DNA from: Candidatus Methanomethylophilaceae archaeon
GTDB lineage: Archaea; Thermoplasmatota; Thermoplasmata; Methanomassiliicoccales; Methanomethylophilaceae
Length of the DNA: 6,794 nt
Assembly: GCA_017395275.1 (NCBI GenBank)
Contig: JAFPVN010000281.1
Span: 1-6,794 of the forward strand
Direction of reading: 5' to 3'
The stretch's first letter is position 1; each line of letters opens with the position of its first letter. The notes beneath the pieces are model-generated. The model searched no databases. It was not told the origin of the DNA and saw only the letters and a list, made by a program, of their open reading frames with translations. Of the stretch, positions 1 through 5,643 are shown piece by piece. The position numbers and the translations under genes were made by a program.

Positions 1-473
1 GCACGGGGATAGGCGGTCCTTCCGACGGCCTTCATGGCCTGATACTTCTGGCAGATGGTGACGACCACTCCGAAGGATACGAAGAGGCCGAAGTACTTTC
101 CGTCGTACAGTCCGGTGTCGAACTCCCTGGGCTTGGGGTTCATTATCATGTCCGCAAGCTCCTCGTCGGTCTTCTCGAACACGTGAAGCGAACGGGAGAT
201 GTCGTTACCCGATCCGAAGGGGAGGATACCGTAGGTTATGTCCTTGTCGATCGCCCCGTTCAGTACCTCGTACACCGTACCGTCGCCTCCGACGGCCACG
301 ATGGTGTCGCATGTCTCGGACATCTCGCGCGCAACGCGGATACCGTCCATAGGGCACTCCGTCTCCCTGTACTCGTATTGGAAGCCCCTCTCATCGAGGA
401 TCTTCCTGATGGCTTCGACTCTGTGCCTGTTCTTTCCCTTTCTGGAAAGGGGATTGTAGATGATTCCGATCAT
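1..473 (-). CDS. Diacylglycerol/lipid kinase family protein (YegS/DagK type), partial, paralog A
   Basis: The frame runs leftward from ATG at 473 and leaves the window after 157 codons, so the C-terminal half is missing. Family members phosphorylate a lipid hydroxyl with ATP at the cytoplasmic side of the membrane; the substrate here is unknown. Visible motifs are an N-terminal strand MIGIIYNP followed by SRKG (residues 1-13), the nucleotide-binding GGDGT at 62-66 and PFGSGND at 85-91, all typical of the DAGK catalytic domain. An AAGGAGA ribosome-binding site seven bases before ATG 473 supports the start. The gene is divergent from a complete paralog at 687-1565. Oddity: residue 68, just after GGDGT, is Tyr (GGDGTVYEV), where the family and the neighbouring paralog have Asn (GGDGTVNEV). 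This could alter nucleotide handling or specificity. The family call is secure; activity is not. Confidence 0.9.
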   Translation of the reverse strand, partial: MIGIIYNPLSRKGKNRHRVEAIRKILDERGFQYEYRETECPMDGIRVAREMSETCDTIVAVGGDGTVYEVLNGAIDKDITYGILPFGSGNDISRSLHVFEKTDEELADMIMNPKPREFDTGLYDGKYFGLFVSFGVVVTICQKYQAMKAVGRTAYPR

Positions 474-534
474 CTGTTGGTCTCCTTGTTGGTGCAGGCT
501 CTTGCGTGCATCCAGAACGTGTTATGTTTAGCCG

Positions 535-543
535 TATATAATT
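535..543 (-). promoter_or_regulatory. Probable TATA box for lipid kinase paralog A
   Basis: On the minus strand this reads AATTATATA, an archaeal TATA-like element about 62 bases before ATG 473. With the usual spacing of about 25 bases, transcription would start near 510 and give a leader of roughly 35-40 bases that contains the AAGGAGA ribosome-binding site. The call rests on base composition and position only. Confidence 0.5.
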
Positions 544-549
544 GTTGTC

Positions 550-580
550 GCAATCGTACGACTCTAATTTTAGCAATCGT
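550..580. repeat. Pair of GCAATCGT direct repeats in divergent promoter region
   Basis: GCAATCGT occurs at 550-557 and again at 573-580, 23 bases apart start to start, which is close to two helical turns. The pair lies between the two divergent TATA-like boxes, where a shared regulator could act. An 8-base repeat can arise by chance, so this is a weak candidate operator. Confidence 0.25.
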
Positions 581-626
581 CGAATATTCAACCCCGTTTA
601 CGTTCGTCCAATGTCGGCACACCTAA

Positions 627-634
627 TATATATA
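627..634 (+). promoter_or_regulatory. Probable TATA box for lipid kinase paralog B
   Basis: TATATATA sits 53 bases before ATG 687. The expected transcription start, about 25 bases downstream, falls near 655-660. That leaves a leader of about 30 bases containing a short palindrome (659-672) and the GGAAGGA ribosome-binding site. It faces away from the box for the divergent paralog at 535-543. Confidence 0.6.
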
Positions 635-658
635 GCGAGATGTTAGACCCCGTCATAG

Positions 659-672
659 AGCGGTGAACCGCT
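659..672 (+). promoter_or_regulatory. Palindrome in leader of lipid kinase paralog B
   Basis: AGCGGT and ACCGCT form a perfect 6-base inverted repeat around a two-base centre, directly before the ribosome-binding site and at the predicted transcription start. In RNA it would fold as a 5-bp stem (AGCGG/CCGCT) with a TGAA loop. It could be an operator or a leader hairpin. A GTG at 663 that would extend the coding frame lies inside this element, which argues against that start. Confidence 0.35.
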
Positions 673-686
673 GGGAAGGAATGCAA

Positions 687-1565
687 ATGATCGGAATCAT
701 CTACAACCCGTTATCGAGGAAAGGAGTCAACAGACACAGGGTGGAGGCCATCCGCAAGATCCTCGACGACCGCGGATTCAAGTATGAGTACAGGGAGACC
801 GAGTGCCCCATGGACGGAATCAGGGTCGCCAGGGAGATGTCCGCGACATGCGACACCATCATCGCCGTCGGCGGTGACGGTACCGTCAACGAGGTCATCA
901 ACGGAGGGCTGGAGGCCGGAGTGACCTACGGTATCCTGCCGTTCGGATCGGGAAACGATGCGTCCCGTTCCCTCCACGTGTTCGAGAAGACCGACGAGGA
1001 GCTCGCCGACATGATCATGCACCCCAACCCCCGTGACATGGACTGCGGATACGCCGACCTCGGGAACGGCGTGCAGAGGATCTACCTCCAGTACGTGACC
1101 ATGGGTATTGTTTCCACAGTCGTGAAGTGCTACCAGGGTCTGAAAAAACCCGGAAAGATGGCGTACCCCAAGGCCATCCTCAAGGCACTGAGGCTGCACA
1201 AGGCGAAGAAGTACCACGTGGAACTGCCCGACAGGGAGTTCGACTGTCTGGCCGATTACATCGCCGTGCAGAACATTCCCACCGTCGGAGGCGGACTCTA
1301 CACCAACCCCAAGGGCGTGGACAACGACAGGAAGTTCGAGCTGGTCATCATCCATCACAAGAGCTTCTTCAAGCTCCTAGGCAACCTGGTCGCTCTCATG
1401 CGCGGAAAGCTCGACAAGAAGAAGAACGTGGAGTACATCCCGGTCACCGAATGGTGCAACATCACCGCCGAAGGCCCCGAATGGGGATCCATCGACGGAG
1501 AGCTCTTCGAGTTCAGCCGCGCCGAGGCCAAGATCTACGAGAGGCCTCTCAAGATGCTGCACTGA
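687..1565 (+). CDS. Diacylglycerol/lipid kinase family protein (YegS/DagK type), complete, paralog B
   Basis: The product is 292 residues, the usual size for single-domain bacterial and archaeal YegS/DagK-type lipid kinases (COG1597-like), which transfer the ATP gamma-phosphate to a lipid hydroxyl. Motifs are NPLSRKG at 7-13, GGDGTVNEV at 62-70 with the family Asn intact, PFGSGND at 85-91, and DGE at 270-272 in the C-terminal beta-rich domain (SIDGELFEF), a conserved acidic site near the phosphotransfer centre in this family. There is no membrane segment, so it is probably peripheral on the inner membrane face. ATG 687 was chosen because GGAAGGA lies six bases before it and the protein then aligns from residue 1 with paralog A. 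In-frame GTG 663 and ATG 681 are less likely. In an archaeon the substrate may be an ether-lipid precursor or polyprenol-like alcohol, but this is inference. Confidence 0.93.
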   Translation: MIGIIYNPLSRKGVNRHRVEAIRKILDDRGFKYEYRETECPMDGIRVAREMSATCDTIIAVGGDGTVNEVINGGLEAGVTYGILPFGSGNDASRSLHVFEKTDEELADMIMHPNPRDMDCGYADLGNGVQRIYLQYVTMGIVSTVVKCYQGLKKPGKMAYPKAILKALRLHKAKKYHVELPDREFDCLADYIAVQNIPTVGGGLYTNPKGVDNDRKFELVIIHHKSFFKLLGNLVALMRGKLDKKKNVEYIPVTEWCNITAEGPEWGSIDGELFEFSRAEAKIYERPLKMLH

Positions 1566-1588
1566 TAAGTGCCAGATAATCACATTTA

Positions 1589-1604
1589 ACGCCCTTCGGG
1601 GCGT
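1589..1604. terminator. UUCG-loop hairpin between convergent genes
   Basis: ACGCCC and GGGCGT pair perfectly as a 6-bp stem closing a TTCG loop, an exceptionally stable RNA tetraloop when closed by C-G as here. It lies 24 bases after the kinase stop and 12 bases beyond the ABC operon stop, so it could serve both directions. The plus side is followed by a pyrimidine-rich stretch (TCTTTCACTTTCTC), the minus side by TTAAATG. Neither is a clean run of T, so it may act more as a 3' end stabiliser than as a strict terminator. Confidence 0.6.
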
Positions 1605-1615
1605 CTTTCACTTTC

Positions 1616-3394
1616 TCATTCCCTGGTATGGAACTGACTGTTGTACAGGTCGCAGTAGAACCCTCCGTCCGCGAGCAACTGCTCGTGGGTGCCTGATTCG
1701 ATTATCGAACCGTCCCTCATCACCAGGATGAGGTCGGCGTTCCTTATGGTGGAAAGGCGGTGTGCTATGACGAATGAAGTCCTGCCCTCGGTCAGGCGGT
1801 CCATGGCCTCCTGTATGATCTTCTCCGTCCTAGTATCGACGGAACTGGTAGCCTCGTCAAGTATGAGCAAGGGGGATCTGTCGACTATCGCGCGGGCGAT
1901 GGTTATCTGCTGCCTCTGCCCCAGCGACAGGGAATCGGATTCAGTCAACATGGTGTCGTATCCCTTCTCCAGCGTGGTGATGAAGAAGTGTATCCCCGCC
2001 GCCTTGCAGGCGTTCTCGATCTCCTCGTCGGTCACGTCGTCGCGGCCGTAGGCTATATTCTCCCTGATGGTGCCGCGGAACAGCCATGTATCCTGCAGTA
2101 CCATGCAGAACAGGTCGTGGACGTCCTCCCTCCTCATATCCTTGATAGGTACACCGTCCACGAGTATGCTGCCGCCGTTTACCTCGTAGAACCTCATAAG
2201 CAGATTCACCATCGTGGTCTTCCCCGCTCCGGTCGGACCGACGATCGCGACCTTCTGTCCCGGCTCTATCCTTGCCGAGAAGCCGTGGATGACCTCCTTC
2301 CCGGGGATGTATCCGAAGTGCACGTCACGGAACTCCACCTCGCCCTTAACCTCCTCGATCCTGACGGATTTGGCGGACTCGTCCTCCATCTCATCCTGGT
2401 CGATCAGATCGAACACACGCTCCGCGGCGGCCGCCACGGACTGCATGCTCACGATGGCCTGGGACAACTGTCCCAGCGGACTGGTGAACAGGCGGATGTA
2501 CAGCATGAACGCCACGACCACACCGATGGTCGTGTAGCCTTCCAATACCATGATTGATCCCATCACGCAGACCACCACGAACCCGAGGTTCCCGATGAAG
2601 GACATTATCGGATACATCAATCCCGAAAGGAACTGCGAGCGGAACGCGCTTCCCCTGAGCTTGGAGTTTATCCCGTCGAACCTGTCCCTCGCTCCCTGCT
2701 GTCCGTTGTAGACGTTCACGACGTCATGCGCGGAATAGACCTCGGCGACGTGGGAGTTCATGGCACCCAGATTGCCCTGCTGTATCGCGAAGTACCTCTG
2801 GGACCTCTTCATCAGTCCGCGGACCATGAAGAATCCCAATATCGCGGTGAGCGAAGACGCCAGCGCCAGCGCCCAGTTGGTGTACAGCATCACCAGGAAC
2901 GCCCCGAAGAACATGGTGGTGGCGCCTATCATACTGTTGATTCCCGTATTCATCGAATGGCCGACGGTATCAGCGTCGTTGGTCATCCTGCTCATGATGT
3001 CCCCGGTCTGCTTCCTGTCCAGATAGCTCAGGGGGACGCGGTCGATCTTGTCCGACAGCTCCGAACGGATCCTTGATGCGGTGCGCTGCGAAACGGTGGC
3101 CAGTATGAATCCCTGAGTGAGTGCGAGTATCCCTCCTACGATGTACAGGATGACCATCATCATCCCGAGGTGCAGCACCCCGTCCTTGTCCAGATCCCCG
3201 CCGAGACCGTCGCTTATCGTGTTGGTGATATCCTTGATTATCTGCGGGCCGATTAGGGATATGGCGGTGCCCGCGACCGAAAGCGCCACCGCTATTATCA
3301 AAAGGATGCGGTACGGCCTCATGAAGGAGAGGAGACGTTTCCATGCCGCGGCGAAGTTGCCGGGCTTGTCCAACGGATCCGGACGGCGCGCCAT
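1616..3394 (-). CDS. ABC exporter half-transporter, catalytic (consensus-site) subunit of a heterodimer
   Basis: This 592-residue protein has the fused membrane-plus-ATPase layout of type IV (MsbA/MdlB-like) exporters. About six membrane segments lie near residues 28-50, 76-98, 158-172, 175-195, 258-283 and 287-305, with the ATPase domain from about 350. It has Walker A GPTGAGKTT at 386-394, Q-loop Gln434, Walker B LLILDE at 509-514 with the catalytic Glu514, and the switch His545 (IAHRLSTI). Its signature motif is LSLGQ at 489-493 rather than LSGGQ. That pattern matches the TM288-like member of heterodimeric exporters such as TM287/288 or BmrCD. ATG 3394 overlaps the stop of the upstream subunit by one base (TGATG) and is preceded by GAGGAGG, indicating translational coupling. 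The substrate cannot be read from sequence; drugs, lipids or peptides are possible. Confidence 0.93.
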   Translation of the reverse strand: MARRPDPLDKPGNFAAAWKRLLSFMRPYRILLIIAVALSVAGTAISLIGPQIIKDITNTISDGLGGDLDKDGVLHLGMMMVILYIVGGILALTQGFILATVSQRTASRIRSELSDKIDRVPLSYLDRKQTGDIMSRMTNDADTVGHSMNTGINSMIGATTMFFGAFLVMLYTNWALALASSLTAILGFFMVRGLMKRSQRYFAIQQGNLGAMNSHVAEVYSAHDVVNVYNGQQGARDRFDGINSKLRGSAFRSQFLSGLMYPIMSFIGNLGFVVVCVMGSIMVLEGYTTIGVVVAFMLYIRLFTSPLGQLSQAIVSMQSVAAAAERVFDLIDQDEMEDESAKSVRIEEVKGEVEFRDVHFGYIPGKEVIHGFSARIEPGQKVAIVGPTGAGKTTMVNLLMRFYEVNGGSILVDGVPIKDMRREDVHDLFCMVLQDTWLFRGTIRENIAYGRDDVTDEEIENACKAAGIHFFITTLEKGYDTMLTESDSLSLGQRQQITIARAIVDRSPLLILDEATSSVDTRTEKIIQEAMDRLTEGRTSFVIAHRLSTIRNADLILVMRDGSIIESGTHEQLLADGGFYCDLYNSQFHTRE

Positions 3395-5136
3395 CAGACC
3401 AGCTCCTCCTCGGACAGTTGGGAGAGGGCTATCTCCCTGTAGACGGGGCAGCCCTCCATCAGTTCCCTGTGGGTGCCGTTGCCCACCAGTTCGCCGTTAT
3501 CGATCACGAGTATCCTGTCGGCGTCCATGACCGTGCCGACCCTCTGCGCCACCACTATGGTGGTGGTCCCCGCGGTCTCCCTGCGGAGGGCGTCCCTGAG
3601 GTCGCGATCGGTCCTGTAGTCCAGCGCCGAGAATGAATCGTCGAATATGAATATCTCGGGTCTGGCACATAACGCTCTCGCTATGGATATGCGCTGCTTC
3701 TGACCTCCCGAGAGGTTCACCCCCTTCTCGGATACCGAGCCGTCGTAGCCGCCCTCGAGGGCCTCCACGAACTCCGTCCCCTGCGCTATGGCCACCGCTC
3801 TTCTGACATCATCCTCCGTCCTATCGGAGGAGCCCGCTCCGAAGTTGACGTTGTCGGATACCGAACCTGTGAACAGCGTCGCCCTCTGCGGGACATATCC
3901 AATCTTCGAATGCAATACATCGAGACGGTAATCCTTCACATCCACACCGTCGACGAACACTGAGCCCTCGTCCGCGTCGTAGAAGCGGGGTATGAGGTTC
4001 ACAAGGGAGGTCTTCCCGCAACCGGTGGAACCTATGATGGCCACGGTCTCCCCCTCCATCGCCTTGAATGAGATGTCTTTCAACACATACCCCCCGTCGC
4101 CGTACCTGAAGGAGACGTTCCTGAACTCCACCTCCCCTCTGATCCCCTCGGGTGATTCGGATACCTCCCCGTCCCTTATGTCCGGTTCGTACTCTATGAT
4201 CTCGGAGACACGGCGTGCGGCCACGGCGGCACGGGGGATGATGACCGTTATGTCCCCCAGAAGAATGAATGCAACCACGATCAGCATGGCGTAGGACGAG
4301 AACACTATCATATCGGAGAACAGCACCAGCCTGTCGGGCATGGACGCCGCCGATATCATCACCGCTCCCAGGATGTAGAACGACAGCGTCAGTATGTTCT
4401 GTACGGCGAACATCATCGGATTCAGCACCGAAAGGGACCTCGCCGCGAACAGCGCGGTCCCGGTGAGCTCGTCGTTGGCCTTGTCGAACTTGCGCCTCTG
4501 GTATGCTTCGGCGTTGTACGCCCTGACCACCCTCATCCCCGCCAGATGCTCCGAGGTCTCCCTGTTGACGTTGTCGGTGAGCCACTGCATCTTCCTGTAC
4601 TTGGGGACTACGATGAAGATCATCAGCATCTCGATGAGTATGATCAGCACCACGCCTATCGCGGTGGCCAGCGTCCACTCCCATCCCCTCCCCAGGATCT
4701 TGTACAAACCCCAGACCACCATCAGCGGGGCCTTGGTGGCGACCACGGTCGCTATCGTGAGGAGGTTCTGGATCTGCGTGATGTCGTTGGTGGAACGGGT
4801 GATGAGGCTCGCAGCGGAGAACCTGTTGATGTCCGCCGACGAGAAGGACTGCACCTTGTCGAACTCCAGCGACCTCAGCCTGCATGCGAGTCCCGATGCC
4901 ACGTACGACACCAGAAGGCGGTTCGCGAGCAATGCTCCCAATGCGAGGAACGCGCAGAGCATCATCCTCCAGGCGTAGGGGGCGATGTCGTCCGGGGTGC
5001 CGTAGGATGTGAGGACGTCGGTTATCGATGACATGTACCCCGGGATCTCGAACTCCAGGTACACCTGGGCGAAGACCAGGGCCAGCATCAGCACAAGGAG
5101 GATCCTTTCCGTCCGCGTGAGATACCTGAATATCAT
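3394..5136 (-). CDS. ABC exporter half-transporter, degenerate-site subunit of a heterodimer
   Basis: From ATG 5136 the product is 580 residues, a membrane domain followed by an ATPase domain from about residue 330. Walker A is GSTGCGKTS (369-377) and the signature is a perfect LSGGQ (475-479). The catalytic Glu after Walker B is replaced by Asp500 (FIFDDSFSALD) and the switch His by Gln531 (VAQRVGTV), exactly the degenerate changes of TM287-type subunits. It therefore supplies the intact signature to the active site of its partner, while its own ATP site is expected to hydrolyse poorly. It is first in a two-gene operon. The start is uncertain: in-frame ATGs at 5157 and 5202 would add 7 or 22 residues. 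I prefer 5136 because MIFRYLTRTE begins the recognisable protein, a weak GGGCGGT precedes it, and the longest extension runs into promoter-like sequence. The substrate is unknown. Confidence 0.9.
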   Translation of the reverse strand: MIFRYLTRTERILLVLMLALVFAQVYLEFEIPGYMSSITDVLTSYGTPDDIAPYAWRMMLCAFLALGALLANRLLVSYVASGLACRLRSLEFDKVQSFSSADINRFSAASLITRSTNDITQIQNLLTIATVVATKAPLMVVWGLYKILGRGWEWTLATAIGVVLIILIEMLMIFIVVPKYRKMQWLTDNVNRETSEHLAGMRVVRAYNAEAYQRRKFDKANDELTGTALFAARSLSVLNPMMFAVQNILTLSFYILGAVMISAASMPDRLVLFSDMIVFSSYAMLIVVAFILLGDITVIIPRAAVAARRVSEIIEYEPDIRDGEVSESPEGIRGEVEFRNVSFRYGDGGYVLKDISFKAMEGETVAIIGSTGCGKTSLVNLIPRFYDADEGSVFVDGVDVKDYRLDVLHSKIGYVPQRATLFTGSVSDNVNFGAGSSDRTEDDVRRAVAIAQGTEFVEALEGGYDGSVSEKGVNLSGGQKQRISIARALCARPEIFIFDDSFSALDYRTDRDLRDALRRETAGTTTIVVAQRVGTVMDADRILVIDNGELVGNGTHRELMEGCPVYREIALSQLSEEELV

Positions 5137-5165
5137 CGTACCGCCCTTATCCCGCATCGCTCTCC

Positions 5166-5214
5166 GATAATAAAAAAGGAGGATACATCCATCACAGTGC
5201 AAACCGTTTTATCC
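5166..5214. promoter_or_regulatory. Divergent promoter region for ABC operon and cysteine-rich gene
   Basis: Two AT-rich TATA-like candidates are present. GATAATAAAAAA at 5166-5177 suits the plus-strand gene, with a start near 5200 and a leader of about 35 bases. The minus-strand GGATAAAA at 5207-5214 suits the ABC operon, with a start near 5182. If so, the ATG at 5202 would not be in the ABC transcript, which favours the shorter start. The assignment of box to gene is inferred from spacing alone. Confidence 0.4.
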
Positions 5215-5235
5215 TAGTCCAAGGATGTGCGGGAC

Positions 5236-5496
5236 ATGGATGTCGACTACTCTAAGGTTCAGGCTAAGGAAGCATATCTGATCAAGGAAGAGGGACGCTG
5301 CAGACTCAACCGCCTGCTGTGCTCCGACGGTGACTGCAGGACCTGCAACTTCATCACCGACAGCTCGCTGATGCTCGTCGTCAGCACGCTGCACAACGAT
5401 CTCGAGCACATCAAGAGTTTCATCAACCCTGAATATGTGCCAGACGTCTCGGGATGCGATTGCGCGGCATGTAACCCGGACGATCAGAGCCAGTAA
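5236..5496 (+). CDS. Small cysteine-rich protein, function unknown
   Basis: This 86-residue protein is not one I recognise. It has seven cysteines in two groups: Cys22, Cys29, Cys34 and Cys37 (C-x6-C-x4-C-x2-C) in the first half, and Cys74, Cys76 and Cys79 (C-x-C-x2-C) close to the C-terminus. The segment between them (about 43-63) looks helical and contains two His residues (53 and 58). There is no signal peptide or membrane segment, so it is probably cytoplasmic. The spacing suggests a zinc site or an iron-sulfur cluster, with the two groups perhaps folding together; this is inference. ATG 5236 is preferred, with AAGGAT ending nine bases before it. An upstream in-frame GTG at 5227 has no room for a ribosome-binding site. 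The gene is transcribed alone, divergent from the ABC operon, and followed by a hairpin. Confidence 0.75.
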   Translation: MDVDYSKVQAKEAYLIKEEGRCRLNRLLCSDGDCRTCNFITDSSLMLVVSTLHNDLEHIKSFINPEYVPDVSGCDCAACNPDDQSQ

Positions 5497-5502
5497 ACAC
5501 TA

Positions 5503-5520
5503 GAGGGGAGACAGCCCCTC
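5503..5520 (+). terminator. Hairpin terminator after cysteine-rich gene
   Basis: GAGGGG and CCCCTC form a perfect 6-bp stem around a six-base loop, six bases after the TAA stop. A pyrimidine-rich stretch follows (CTTCACTTCTC and further), without a long T run. It separates the small gene from the dockerin gene, supporting separate transcription. Confidence 0.6.
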
Positions 5521-5572
5521 ATCCACTTCACTTCTCAACTTCCCTACTATATTTCTATAGAACGCCGTTAAC

Positions 5573-5580
5573 TATATATG
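5573..5580 (+). promoter_or_regulatory. Probable TATA box for dockerin/receptor gene
   Basis: TATATATG lies 71 bases before ATG 5644. A start about 25 bases downstream would fall near 5603-5607, inside the first arm of the palindromic array at 5601-5628. Other AT-rich stretches nearby (5547-5558 and 5583-5588) make the exact box uncertain. Confidence 0.5.
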
Positions 5581-5600
5581 AGATATAGACATTGGCCGTG

Positions 5601-5628
5601 TTATCCATATCTTGGATAATATATCCAA
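5601..5628 (+). promoter_or_regulatory. Three alternating TATCCA half-sites: candidate operator or switching hairpins
   Basis: TTATCCA (5601-5607) pairs with TGGATAA (5613-5619) as a perfect 7-base inverted repeat with a 5-base spacer. The same middle arm, read as TTGGATA (5612-5618), pairs with TATCCAA (5622-5628) as another perfect 7-base repeat with a 3-base spacer. The outer half-sites are 20 bases apart, about two helical turns. The array covers the predicted transcription start and ends seven bases before the ribosome-binding site. It suits a repressor operator, or two mutually exclusive leader hairpins. No regulator can be named from this. Confidence 0.55.
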
Positions 5629-5634
5629 CTATTT

Positions 5635-5641
5635 GGTGATC
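5635..5641 (+). promoter_or_regulatory. Ribosome-binding site GGTGATC fixing the start at 5644
   Basis: GGTGATC is complementary to the 3' tail typical of archaeal 16S rRNA and lies two bases before ATG 5644. It decides this start and lies just outside the palindromic array upstream. Confidence 0.65.
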
Positions 5642-5643
5642 AA

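Noticed and set aside
238..459. Open frame on the plus strand opposite kinase paralog A, with a similar one at 701-901 on the minus strand opposite paralog B
   Set aside because: The two antisense translations resemble each other only because the kinase genes beneath them are similar at protein and DNA level. Neither has a ribosome-binding site or a known family.
663..686. GTG 663 or ATG 681 as the start of lipid kinase paralog B
   Set aside because: The extension adds eight residues absent from paralog A, lies in a palindromic leader at the predicted transcript start, and has worse ribosome-binding placement than ATG 687.
711..1358. Long minus-strand open frame opposite kinase paralog B
   Set aside because: It is an antisense reading of a clearly coding gene in a GC-rich region, shows no recognisable domain, and the sense strand carries all kinase motifs.
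3821..4885. Alternative-frame minus-strand open reading frame of 354 codons inside the upstream ABC subunit
   Set aside because: Its translation is Arg/His/Gly-rich low-complexity sequence typical of a frame-shifted reading, while the main frame holds Walker A, LSGGQ and Walker B.
5137..5202. N-terminal extension of the upstream ABC subunit from ATG 5202, with a CDGC motif
   Set aside because: The segment overlaps likely promoter sequence, has no ribosome-binding site before ATG 5202, and is not needed for the transporter fold.
5211..5226. ATCCT/AGGAT inverted repeat that could hide the ribosome-binding site of the cysteine-rich gene
   Set aside because: The stem is only 5 bp and AT-containing, too weak to claim as a regulatory hairpin without conservation data.
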